Origin: Pseudodesulfovibrio thermohalotolerans
Lineage (GTDB): Bacteria > Desulfobacterota > Desulfovibrionia > Desulfovibrionales > Desulfovibrionaceae
DNA: 64,000 bases
Reading direction: 5' to 3'
Assembly: GCF_021353295.2 (NCBI RefSeq)
Contig: NZ_CP120635.1
Span: 910,001 to 974,000 of the forward strand
Shown: piece after piece, positions 46,532 to 54,564 of the stretch
How the letters are laid out: the number at the start of each line of letters is the position of its first letter
Numbering within the stretch: position 1 is the first letter of the stretch
Translations under genes and position numbers: made by a program
The notes under the pieces: generated by a model
What the model saw: the letters and a program-made list of their open reading frames with translations, nothing else
The model's database searches: none
What the model was told of the DNA's origin: nothing

Positions 46532-47112
46532 TGCCGATAATCGCAGTCGAAGGGCTTGATGCCTCCGGAAAAACAACAATTGCGGCACTCCTTGCAAAAA
46601 GTATAGGCTGTGATTTGGTTGAAAAGCCCTTGCGTTGGGTTCTTCAACACAGCAAGGAGAAAGATTTAGATAGCTACTACGCGGTTGTGAACAGGGTAAA
46701 CACGCTCGACAGTGCTGTCGCTCGGCAATGGTTTCACTGCTTTGGATGGCTGCTGATCGCAAATCGTTATCGCGATTCTATAGTTGTCGTCGATCGCTAT
46801 GTTCTATCAAATTTGAGCTACAACAATCACAGTAGATTCGATGACATTTGCAACCTCGCCCTCAGTGTAACTGAGCCACCGACATTCACAGTTTTACTTA
46901 ATGTTTCCACAGCAGAACGTCGCCGTCGTTTGAGCCTGCGTTCCCCCTCCGAATTGAAGTCAACTAGTTTTGACAAAGACAAAGCACGCTTCGCGCTAAT
47001 GAAAAACTATCTTATCAAACAAGGGTGGCTACACGCTGTAATTACGACCGATGGCCGGCCCCCTCAAGAAATCGTGGACGTAATCACACCGTCCCTTAAG
47101 TCCATCGTTTAA
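46531..47112 (+). CDS. Thymidylate-kinase-like nucleotide kinase
   Basis: The 193-aa P-loop kinase has Walker A VEGLDASGKTT, the DR-x motif VVDRYVLSNLSYN, and an Arg-rich lid (AERRRRLSLRS), as in dTMP and related deoxynucleoside kinases. It overlaps the nrdD stop (TGATG) and follows GGGGGGAGCG, so the three genes form one operon. A link from ribonucleotide reduction to phosphorylation of (deoxy)nucleotides is implied; substrate is not certain, since the family also includes dNMP kinases of phages and deoxyguanosine/deoxyadenosine kinases. GTG 46528 is an alternative start. Confidence 0.82.
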   Translation: MPIIAVEGLDASGKTTIAALLAKSIGCDLVEKPLRWVLQHSKEKDLDSYYAVVNRVNTLDSAVARQWFHCFGWLLIANRYRDSIVVVDRYVLSNLSYNNHSRFDDICNLALSVTEPPTFTVLLNVSTAERRRRLSLRSPSELKSTSFDKDKARFALMKNYLIKQGWLHAVITTDGRPPQEIVDVITPSLKSIV

Positions 47113-47570
47113 CAAGTTTCCAAACAAGGCGAAGCCGCGAAAAATTCGGCATAACAGTGAAGCAATCATGACCATGATCCTAGCTATGAAAAAGAAAGAG
47201 CGACCGCTTTGTAGAAGAGGCTATACGCTTCTACGCTTTTGCTCCCAAATAGGCGACATATTCAACTGCGCGCAAAAAAGCATACACTTTCGGAGTTCTG
47301 GGTAGCTTTCGACAGTTTCCAGAAGAAACCAGAGCGCTCCACTCTCAATATAATCAATTTTTCGGCAAATACAGCCCACAGCCCACAGCCCACAGCCCAC
47401 ATTACTCGCAACAGATCGGCAATCAGTAAGTCGCGGCTTTAACCGCCTGGAAACACGCAAATTCTGGATAAACCATCAAGCATAACAAATCAGAAAATCA
47501 AAAGTAAACGCCCAAAAATCATGTATTTTTCCTTGGTATACTGAGTGTATACCAGGATACGCCTTTTTTT
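47113..47570. other. Non-coding region with tandem 7-mers and inverted repeat-S remnant
   Basis: No gene is supported. At 47371-47401 the 7-base unit CAGCCCA is repeated four times. From about 47470 the sequence is a diverged, inverted copy of repeat S (AAATCAGAAAATCAAAAGTA, then ACGCCCAAAAATCATG), interrupted at 47571 by the ISL3 element and resumed at 48884. Confidence 0.65.
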
Positions 47571-48883
47571 GGGTTCATCCGGTTCAAGCGTACTTTTGAC
47601 AAAATGAAAGGACATGGCGTCCAACCGTTGGAAGCATCACCAACCAGCGGAGGGAGTAATCGCCATGTCCACGAGTTTCATCTACCACGCGTTCGGCCTG
47701 CGAGGCTACGACTACGTTCGGCAGGATTTCATCGCAGGCAACATCATCCTGAAAGTGCAGCCCCAGGATGAGTTGATTCGTTGCCCTTGCTGCCATTCCA
47801 GAAACATCATTCGCCACGGCTTTGCCGAAAGATGGGTTCAGACTGTGCCCATCGGTTTCAAGCCCGTCTGGCTGGTCATTCCCGTCCAACGGGTAGGATG
47901 TCGCAATTGCGGCGTCATTCGCTTGATCGACATTCAGATCGCCGAGCCCAGGCGCTGGTATACGAAAGCGTTTGAACGATATGCTCTCGCCCTGGCAAAA
48001 AAGATGACGATTCAGGATGTTGCCGACCTGCTGGGCGTTGGTTGGGACACCATCAAATCGATCTTCAAGCGTTATCTGTTTCGCCGTTTTTCAAGACCCA
48101 GCCTGAGAAAGATCAAGTATATCGCCATCGACGAAATCAGCGTCCGCAAAGGGCAAAAGTACCTCACGCTGGTCATGGACCTCGAAAGTGGTGCTGTCGT
48201 CTTTGTTGGCGAAGGACGAAGCCGAGAAACGCTGATCCCGTTTTGGGGACGTCTCAAGAAGACAAAAGCCAAGATTGCGGCTGTGGCGACGGATATGAAT
48301 GCTGGCTACATCCGCGCTGTCATGGAGAACCTGCCGAATGCGGCTATCGTGTTTGACCGGTTTCATGTGGTCAAGCTGATGAATGAAAAGATCACACAGA
48401 TACGCCGCCAGATCTTTCGGGAACTCACCTCTCCACTTGAAAGAAAGGCGGTCAAAGGGACTCGGTGGATTCTGCTGAAAAACCCGGAAAATTTGGATGA
48501 AAGCCGCGATGAAAAGGAGCGCTTGGGTGAAGCGTTGCGGCTGAACAAACCTTTGGCGACAGCCTACTATCTGAAAGAGGATTTGCGACAACTCTGGTCC
48601 CAGCCGAACAAGGCGACGGCAGAGAAGGTCATCAACGACTGGATCGCCAGGGCCGAAGCCTCGGAGATACGCCCTTTGCGGGTCATGGCGAGGACGCTTG
48701 CCACATATCGTTTCGGCATCCTCGCTTACTACGATCACCCCATCTCATCAGGCCCAATCGAAGGGACGAACAACAAGATCAAGACGCTAAAACGGCAAGC
48801 CTACAGCTATCGGGATACCGAGTTCTTCAAGCTTAGGATCATGGGGATTCACGAAGCAAAGTACGCTTTAGCCGGATGAACCC
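47571..48883 (+). mobile_element. Complete ISL3 family element
   Basis: Terminal inverted repeats are GGGTTCATCCGGTTCAAGCG at the left and, inverted, GGGTTCATCCGGCTAAAGCG at the right. The element has landed in the T-rich centre of an inverted repeat-S copy: seven T flank it on the left, five on the right, hiding the exact target duplication. It is nearly identical to the truncated copy at 4057, so the family has moved recently in this genome. Confidence 0.93.
47665..48879 (+). CDS. ISL3 family transposase
   Basis: The 404-aa protein (from MSTSFIYHAFGLRGYDYVRQ) has an N-terminal zinc finger (CPCCHSRNIIRHG...CRNCG), HTH (IQDVADLLGVGWDTIKSIFK), and DDE residues in IAIDEISV, AVATDMNAGY, and the distal GPIEGTNNKIKTLKRQAYSY. 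Length and domains are complete. The ATG after GGAGGGAGTAATCGCC is preferred to the one at 47614. Confidence 0.93.
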   Translation: MSTSFIYHAFGLRGYDYVRQDFIAGNIILKVQPQDELIRCPCCHSRNIIRHGFAERWVQTVPIGFKPVWLVIPVQRVGCRNCGVIRLIDIQIAEPRRWYTKAFERYALALAKKMTIQDVADLLGVGWDTIKSIFKRYLFRRFSRPSLRKIKYIAIDEISVRKGQKYLTLVMDLESGAVVFVGEGRSRETLIPFWGRLKKTKAKIAAVATDMNAGYIRAVMENLPNAAIVFDRFHVVKLMNEKITQIRRQIFRELTSPLERKAVKGTRWILLKNPENLDESRDEKERLGEALRLNKPLATAYYLKEDLRQLWSQPNKATAEKVINDWIARAEASEIRPLRVMARTLATYRFGILAYYDHPISSGPIEGTNNKIKTLKRQAYSYRDTEFFKLRIMGIHEAKYALAG

Positions 48884-48954
48884 TTTTTGCTTCGATATAC
48901 AAAAATTTGCAAAATAAGTTCAATTATTTCAACACTTATTTTCCAGACATTTTC

Positions 48955-48994
48955 TTCGTAATCAGTAGGTCGTCGGTTCAATTCCGATTCCTGG
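48955..48994 (+). repeat. tRNA-Thr(CGT) 3' half, attachment site copy 3 (inverted)
   Basis: In plus orientation the bases TTCGTAATCAGTAGGTCGTC through ATTCCTGG repeat the tRNA 3' half but stop before CTCCA, where the IS3 element at 48992 begins. Repeat S lies on its left, so this is an inverted, IS-damaged copy of the same element end. Confidence 0.85.
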
Positions 48995-49001
48995 ACCTGC
49001 C

Positions 49002-49853
49002 CTATCCGTTTGTACCACCCGCGATGTTAGTGCTCCCCCCTTGGCGTTTGGAGGGCTGGCTCCACTCTCCCCCCGGGGGGAGAGTGGCCTTGGGCGCGGG
49101 TGGCTTGTATCCCAGAGCGCTGTGAGGCCTGAATGTGTTGTACTCCCAACGCCACTCGTCGATCAAGTAGCGAGCTTCCCTGAGCGTTGTGAAGATTTCT
49201 CCATTGAGGAGTTCATCACGTAATTTACCGTTGAAACTCTCGTTGTATCCGTTCTCCCAAGGGCTTCCCGGTTCAATAAACAAAGTCTTCACTCCGACTC
49301 GTCCCAGCCATTTTCTGACGGCTTTTGCCGTGAACTCCGGTCCGTTATCCGATCTGATGTGATCCGGTGCTCCCCGTTCAACAAACAGCCTGCTCAAGCG
49401 GTAAAGCACATCTTCCGATTTGAGGCTTCTCGCTACGTCGATTGCCAGACACTCACGAGTATATTCATCGATCACAGTGAGCATCCGAAAGGCTTTGCCG
49501 TCATGGGTTCTGTCCATGACGAAATCATACGACCAAACATGACCTGGCCAGCATGGACGAAGGCGAATGCAGGAGCCATCTGCCAGCCATAGTCGTTTAC
49601 GTTTCGGTTGTTTTTTCGGGACTTGTAGCCCCTCACGTCGCCAAATGCGTTCCAGCCTCGTGTGGCTGACCTTCCAACCATCTCTGTGCAGCAGTTCCAA
49701 TATCCGACGGTATCCATATCGTCCGTATTGGGTGGCCAATTCAATCACTGCGGCGGTTAGTGCAGCTTCATCTGCACGAGGATTGGACGCATATCGTTGC
49801 GTAGAACGGACTTGTCCAAGTACTCGGCAAGCTTTCCGTTCTGATACCTGCAT
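49002..49853 (-). CDS. IS3 transposase OrfB
   Basis: The 283-aa protein has HTH_21 (SERKACRVLGQVRSTQRY) and the rve core with D-D-E in WSYDFVMDRTHDG, RSDNGPEFTAKA and NGYNESFNGKLRDELL. The C-terminal end RPHSALGYKPPAPKA is typical for IS407-like transposases. Expressed as an OrfAB fusion by -1 slippage near CAAAGGG; the bridging frame reads KLLSPSRRRRCVYRVREKM. Confidence 0.93.
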   Translation of the reverse strand: MQVSERKACRVLGQVRSTQRYASNPRADEAALTAAVIELATQYGRYGYRRILELLHRDGWKVSHTRLERIWRREGLQVPKKQPKRKRLWLADGSCIRLRPCWPGHVWSYDFVMDRTHDGKAFRMLTVIDEYTRECLAIDVARSLKSEDVLYRLSRLFVERGAPDHIRSDNGPEFTAKAVRKWLGRVGVKTLFIEPGSPWENGYNESFNGKLRDELLNGEIFTTLREARYLIDEWRWEYNTFRPHSALGYKPPAPKATLPPGGEWSQPSKRQGGSTNIAGGTNG

Positions 49854-49897
49854 CTTTTCTCGAACCCGGTATACACAACGACGGCGGCGCGAAGGGC

Positions 49898-50209
49898 TCA
49901 GAAGTTTCCCTTTGCCGCTTCTTCCAGAATCATTTTGTCCAGATTGAGGTCAGCGACCAACCGCTTCAGACGAGAGTTCTCTTTCTCCAGTTCCTTAAGC
50001 TTTTGGGCCTGACTGACACGCATTCCGCCATATTCTTTGCGCCATCGATAATAGGTTTGCTCAGTTACGCCGAGCTTGCGGCTGACCTTGGGGACCGTTT
50101 CTCCCCGGGCCAAAAGGACTTCTGCTTCACGCAGCTTGGCGATAATCTGTTCCGGTGTGTGCTTTCTGATGCCCATTGAAACCTCCTGCTGTCCACATAA
50201 CCCTAACAT
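49898..50209 (-). CDS. IS3 transposase OrfA
   Basis: The product of about 90 aa (from MGIRKHTPEQIIAKLREAEV, ATG near 50176 after CAGGAGGTTTCA) carries an HTH (PKVSRKLGVTEQTYYRWRKE) and a coiled-coil (LKELEKENSRLKRLVADLNL). The listed 5' extension starts at an upstream codon; the inner ATG is preferred. Confidence 0.92.
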   Translation of the reverse strand: MLGLCGQQEVSMGIRKHTPEQIIAKLREAEVLLARGETVPKVSRKLGVTEQTYYRWRKEYGGMRVSQAQKLKELEKENSRLKRLVADLNLDKMILEEAAKGNF

Positions 50210-50238
50210 TGGGCCTGGACCAGTTTTTCATGGGCGGG

Positions 50239-50808
50239 TCACAAGCTGGTCATGCTTATGCTTGAATGCCCCAGCTGCTTCTGGACGAAGCGGAGGTTGT
50301 TGGTCTTGGCGAGCAAGTGAGTGGCGTAGGTGTGTCGGGCGCAGTGGATGGAGTAGTGGTTAGGCAGCCCAGCGGCTTTAATAGCAGTCTTGAATGAAAT
50401 GCTGAGCGCGGTCGGAGTGTAGTGCCGTCCGTTTCGCCCGGTGAGGAGCGGGGCAGCGTTGGCTGTGTCCTGCCCCCAAACCAATTTGAGCCGAATAAAT
50501 CGGCTGAGGCTCTCAGCAAGCTCCGAATCGAAATAGACGACCCTTGACCTGCCTCCCTTCCCTTTCTTCACGTACAGGGCTCTTTCCGCGCGATTTAAGC
50601 AGATGTCTTCGATCTGGAGGGCAGCTATTTCGTGCACACGCAACCCAGTTCTGAGAGCCAGGTGGACAAGCATGTACCGGACGGGCCATGTCGTCCGCCC
50701 GAACGCATTGTCCGCGTCAGCGTGTGACTCGCAATAACGGAGTAATTGGTCGATTTCAGCATGCGAAAGAAATTTTTGCCGGTTGACTAAATATCCTGAT
50801 GTTTTCAT
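50239..50808 (-). pseudogene. Short tyrosine recombinase, C-terminal Tyr removed by IS3
   Basis: From the ATG at 50808 the protein is a catalytic-domain-only recombinase of the FimB/XerC-like size: RTGLRVHEIAAL (first Arg), KGGRSRVVYF (Lys), HCARHTYATHLL (HxxR) and QLGHSSISMTS. The active-site Tyr normally found 3-8 residues further is missing because the reading frame meets the IS3 end at 50241 and stops. It is therefore catalytically dead. It lies next to a 12-6-12 inverted repeat (50825) of recombinase-site design and upstream of the dnd operon, and may have mobilised that island. Confidence 0.85.
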
Positions 50809-50824
50809 GTAAAAACATAGCAAA

Positions 50825-50854
50825 TTTTTATGAAAATGTCAATTTTCATAAAAA
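50825..50854. repeat. Perfect 12-6-12 inverted repeat, candidate recombinase core site
   Basis: Arms TTTTTATGAAAA and TTTTCATAAAAA flank a 6-base centre TGTCAA; one more base pair extends each side. This is the layout of Xer/dif-type core sites (two recombinase-binding arms around a 6-8 bp crossover region). It lies 17 bases upstream of the short recombinase gene, so it is either its crossover site or its operator. Confidence 0.55.
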
Positions 50855-51136
50855 TATTGATGAGTTGGGAGATGGTGATGGCGGGCTCAGTGCTGAAAAT
50901 GAGTCTATGTGGAGGTGTCGAACTTATTTATGGTTCGAGAGGGGATTGTACAGCTTAAATATTCATAAAACTAAAAAAAACAATATATTATAACATCTCT
51001 GCTTGCTCCTCCCTTTCCCGCCCGCGTTGCCCCGGAAATGGTCTTGAAAACTTGTGGCATCCAGACTATGCTTTTTGTTTAAAATAAAATGCTATATTTC
51101 AGCATGTTGCCATAATTTAAAATAACGAGGTTTACG
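50855..51136. other. Promoter region of the dnd operon
   Basis: This AT-rich gap contains no gene. A weak terminator-like dyad is not evident. The dndC start is preceded by AACGAGG. The low GC from here to 56130 contrasts with the left half of the window. Confidence 0.45.
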
Positions 51137-52252
51137 TTGTTGATAAGCCCCCAGCTTCATAAAGAAATTGAAGCTATAAAAGAAAATATAAAAGATGAGT
51201 ACCGACAACCCCACGATAAGGAATGGATCGTCGGGTTCTCAGGCGGTAAAGACTCAACTCTGATGCTCCATTTGGTTGTTGAGAGTATTTTAGAAATTCC
51301 CTGGTCCCAAAGAAAGAGGCCAATACATGTTGTAGCTAACGATACACTAGTGGAGTCACCAATTGTCCAGGGGTATGTAAATCGAATATTAGCCCAGCTA
51401 AAAGTGTCCTTAAATGATTTGGATTTGCCTTTCATCGTACAAAAAACAGTTCCAGGGAAGGACCAAACCTTTTGGGTTAATCTAATCGGAAGGGGATATC
51501 CTGCGCCTACTAGAATGTTTCGATGGTGCACTGACCGATTAAAGATTAGGCCAACAACAAGTTATATCAGAGATAAAATCAGCCAAGAGGGTGAAGTTAT
51601 TTTGCTTTTAGGGGTTCGGCGTTCTGAGTCCGCTGCCCGTGCAAAATCAGCAAGTAGATACGACAATGGAGGTCGCCTCAATAGGCATAATGACATCCAA
51701 GGCTGCTGGGTTTTTCGTCCGATTCTTGAATTGGATACCGAAGATGTTTGGGAATTTGTTTTGGGGGTGGACTCCCCGTGGGGGGATTCACATGCGGAAC
51801 TTGTTAGGCTATACAAGGACGCCGCTGGCGGAGAGTGCCCCCTTGTCATTGACCCGGATTCTGCTCCGTCCTGCGGCAGCAGTTCCATTCGTTTTGGTTG
51901 TTGGACATGCACTGTGGTGAAGAAAGATAAGTCTTTCAGAAACGCCATGGAAAAAGAGCAGTATGCCTCACTGGAACCAATGGCCGATTTTAGAGACTGG
52001 CTGCGAGAGTATTGTTATGAACCGGAACATCGTATGCCGATGCGAAGGAATGGACAGGATGGTCCAGGCCCTTTGACTTTTGATGCAAGAAAAGAAGTCT
52101 TATCAAGTTTGCTCGAGTTACAAGAGAAAGTTGAGGAAGATCTTATCTCCGATGTTGAGATGGAACTTATTGAAAAAATTTGGCTTGAAGACAAATCGCA
52201 AATGGCAGTTCACCAAGCTAATCGCCTGCTAAACCTGATGGAGAGTATATGA
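51137..52252 (+). CDS. dndC: DndC-like phosphorothioation sulfurtransferase
   Basis: The 371-aa protein has the PP-loop SGGKDST near residue 35, MFRWCTDRLKIRPT typical of DndC/PAPS-reductase-like enzymes, GVRRSES and the cluster-binding cysteines in RFGCWTCTVVKKDKS. It uses ATP and a persulfide donor to place sulfur on DNA. It is shorter than many DndC proteins (about 500 aa). A TTG start at 51137 behind GAGG is used. It overlaps the next gene by 4 bases. No DndA desulfurase is nearby, so sulfur must come from a host IscS-type enzyme. Confidence 0.9.
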   Translation: MLISPQLHKEIEAIKENIKDEYRQPHDKEWIVGFSGGKDSTLMLHLVVESILEIPWSQRKRPIHVVANDTLVESPIVQGYVNRILAQLKVSLNDLDLPFIVQKTVPGKDQTFWVNLIGRGYPAPTRMFRWCTDRLKIRPTTSYIRDKISQEGEVILLLGVRRSESAARAKSASRYDNGGRLNRHNDIQGCWVFRPILELDTEDVWEFVLGVDSPWGDSHAELVRLYKDAAGGECPLVIDPDSAPSCGSSSIRFGCWTCTVVKKDKSFRNAMEKEQYASLEPMADFRDWLREYCYEPEHRMPMRRNGQDGPGPLTFDARKEVLSSLLELQEKVEEDLISDVEMELIEKIWLEDKSQMAVHQANRLLNLMESI

Positions 52253-52476
52253 GTAGCCGCAGAGAACTCCCCCTCTTAAAAGACAAAAAAGCCAAAAGGA
52301 TTTTTGAGGAACTGTGTCAACAGCACGGGGTGACCGTTGAGTTGATTGAAGGACTGATAGATATCCAGCGAGACAACTTGGGAAGAGGAAGGCAGATCGG
52401 TATTACTCAGGAGTTTAGCGCCCTTTTTAGTGAATTTATTGATGAAATGAAGGGGGCTGAGAATGTTTCTAACTGA
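52249..52476 (+). CDS. Small protein associated with DNA modification genes
   Basis: The 75-aa protein opens MSSRRELPLLKDKKAKRIFE and is helical. Small proteins with this LPLLKD start recur between dndC and dndD genes (recalled from annotation of such loci), and their role is unknown. It is coupled by overlap on both sides (4 bases with dndC, 14 with dndD), so it is an integral operon member. It could be a DNA- or DndD-binding adapter; that is inference. Confidence 0.68.
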   Translation: MSSRRELPLLKDKKAKRIFEELCQQHGVTVELIEGLIDIQRDNLGRGRQIGITQEFSALFSEFIDEMKGAENVSN

Positions 52477-54562
52477 AGTCCACCTTCGCAATTGGCGTAG
52501 TTACCGGAATGCGACGTTCTCTTTCCCCCGCCCTGAGGTGGACAAGTCTAACAAGGCAAAAACCAAAAAAGTAATTCTTGTTGGCGCGCAAAACGGTACT
52601 GGCAAGACGTCACTTCTAATCGCATTATATCTCGGGCTGTTTGGTCGGGAGGCAATGCATTTGATTGAGGGTGTAAGAATTTCAGGGGCTGAAGATGAAC
52701 GCTGGTTCACATATCGCAATTTGATCCAAAGAACATTACATCGACCAGCACAACGCAAAGAGGACTCGCATGCCCTTGTGAGGTTAAAGTTTGAGTCTGA
52801 AGATGGTGAGCAAATCGTAATCAGACGTAAATGGGGCTTTACTCGTGCTGGCAAAATTCGAGACTTGAACACCCGGGATGGCGAAGAGGTGATCGTCGAG
52901 ATGAACGGGCAAACAAAGTTATTTCCAAGCTGGCAGGATGCAAATGACCGAATCTCAGAAATCCTGTTTCCTTCGAATGTCATGCCTTGCTTTTTCTTCG
53001 ATGGCGAACAGGCTCAAGAGAGGGTAGAAGCGGCCAGTAAAGGAGCGTTGCTTGACGCGGTAAACACTTTGTATGGTACTGGAATATTGGGTCAACTTCG
53101 TCAGAGCCTTGGATCTTTTATTCGGAACGAGAGAAGCGCCCTTAAGCGCGACGTTGGTAACGTTAAGCTTGATGAGCTTGAAATTAAACGTGAGGAGTTG
53201 GACAAAGCAAAATTAGCACGGGATCAAATTAGGAAGTCTTTGACTGACAAAAAACGTGAACAAGATGATCTGGAAAATGAACGGCAGCAATTGGCCTCGG
53301 ACTTATATCAACTTGTCGGGGATAGTGGCGCTGACATAAATGAATATGCAGAGTCAATTAAAGCATATCAGACGGAACAAATTCGTCTTCGAAGCGAACT
53401 AACGAATGGGCTTGCCTCACTTGCCTTGCCGTTGGCTTTGGCCAAAAACGATCAATTGCTTATTGATACACTCACCGCAGAGCAGATTAGGGATAGATGG
53501 CTGTTGCTGAAAGAAGAGGCGACAGGAAAGGCTAGTCGCATTGTTGACAAAGTCCTCCCCCAAAGTGGCTCAAGTGATATTCAACCGCCTTTGCAAAAAG
53601 TTCAAGCGGATCGTTTGCGAGGCAAGCTTGAACAAGCATTGGAAACCCTCTGGAGCCCTCCTCCAACAGGTTGCGCTGAAGAATATCGTTTTACCTTTCT
53701 TCATGAATCTGACCGCACAGCAGTTATTAGCAAGGTGTCCTCGAAGCAGGCGCTTGCTGGGATAAATCTTCAAGATGTTGCTCTGGAGTGGAATTCTATC
53801 AACGCCCAACTTCGGGAGACAGAAAGAAAATTTAATAACATCAGAGACATACAGCCAAAGCTTCTGGAGCTGAAAAAAGCAATTGAGGGGGTGGGAAAGA
53901 AGATTGCCGATATAAGCGGAGAAGTGAACAAGTTTGAACTTCAAGAAGAAGGGGTTTCAAGGAGAATTAACGATCTTCTTGGCTCAATTGGACAGATGGA
54001 GACAAAGCGTCGAATTGTAAATCCTGTTCAAGAAAAACTTGATCTTGCTTATAAGGTAAACACAGTAGTTGACGAAGCACAGGAAAAGCTGATTCCCTTA
54101 TGTCAAAATGCTCTTGAGAAAAGGTGTACTTATCACTTCACTAGAATGATCTCTGATGAGTATAAAAAATTCAAAGTTCGTTTTGATCCGGATACTGAGC
54201 CTCGTTTAGAAAATGGTTCTCGTGTTGTGTATGTTACGGGATTGTCTGGAGCACAAAAAAGGGCTTTTGGCCTAGCCTTTACTCTCGCAGTTGCAGATGT
54301 TTCAAACCAAAATGCTCCTATTATAGTAGATACGCCAGTTGGTAACATGGACTCCAAGTATAGAGACCGAGTACTGAAGCATGTTGCTGAAGCCGCACCG
54401 GGCCAAGTTGTTTTCCTTTCGCATGACGAAGAAATATCGGAAGAGTACAAGAGCAAACTTTCCCAATATGTCCGCAAGACATATTTGCTTGATTTCAAAC
54501 AAGTCGATGAAGGCTGTGGGGAAACCACTATTATCGATGACAAATACTTCGGGGACAACTGA
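52463..54562 (+). CDS. dndD: DndD-like SMC-type ATPase
   Basis: This 699-aa protein has an N-terminal ATPase half with Walker A GAQNGTGKTS and the DndD-type CFFFDGEQAQ segment, a long coiled-coil middle (about residues 225-560, with KLDELEIKREELDKAK), and a C-terminal half with signature LSGAQKRAFGLAF, Walker B APIIVDTPVGNMD and an H-loop-like FLSHDEE. The whole resembles Rad50/SMC proteins; DndD hydrolyses ATP, probably to nick or deform DNA for sulfur insertion. It ends 2 bases before the last operon gene. Confidence 0.92.
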   Translation: MFLTEVHLRNWRSYRNATFSFPRPEVDKSNKAKTKKVILVGAQNGTGKTSLLIALYLGLFGREAMHLIEGVRISGAEDERWFTYRNLIQRTLHRPAQRKEDSHALVRLKFESEDGEQIVIRRKWGFTRAGKIRDLNTRDGEEVIVEMNGQTKLFPSWQDANDRISEILFPSNVMPCFFFDGEQAQERVEAASKGALLDAVNTLYGTGILGQLRQSLGSFIRNERSALKRDVGNVKLDELEIKREELDKAKLARDQIRKSLTDKKREQDDLENERQQLASDLYQLVGDSGADINEYAESIKAYQTEQIRLRSELTNGLASLALPLALAKNDQLLIDTLTAEQIRDRWLLLKEEATGKASRIVDKVLPQSGSSDIQPPLQKVQADRLRGKLEQALETLWSPPPTGCAEEYRFTFLHESDRTAVISKVSSKQALAGINLQDVALEWNSINAQLRETERKFNNIRDIQPKLLELKKAIEGVGKKIADISGEVNKFELQEEGVSRRINDLLGSIGQMETKRRIVNPVQEKLDLAYKVNTVVDEAQEKLIPLCQNALEKRCTYHFTRMISDEYKKFKVRFDPDTEPRLENGSRVVYVTGLSGAQKRAFGLAFTLAVADVSNQNAPIIVDTPVGNMDSKYRDRVLKHVAEAAPGQVVFLSHDEEISEEYKSKLSQYVRKTYLLDFKQVDEGCGETTIIDDKYFGDN

Positions 54563-54564
54563 TC

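Larger units (their letters stand above)
48992..50241 (-). mobile_element. Complete IS3 family element (IS407-like)
   Basis: Ends show imperfect inverted repeats, TGGACCTGCCC at the left and, inverted, TGACCCGCCCATG at the right, with a shared GATGTTAG / AATGTTAG further in. It contains orfA and orfB on the minus strand. On its left it cuts the inverted tRNA remnant, on its right it cuts the 3' end of a tyrosine recombinase gene, so it joined two previously separate sequences or deleted what lay between. Confidence 0.85.

Noticed and set aside
47371-47401. CAGCCCA tandem units considered as a CRISPR fragment
   Set aside because: The unit is 7 bases with no spacers; simple slippage repeat.
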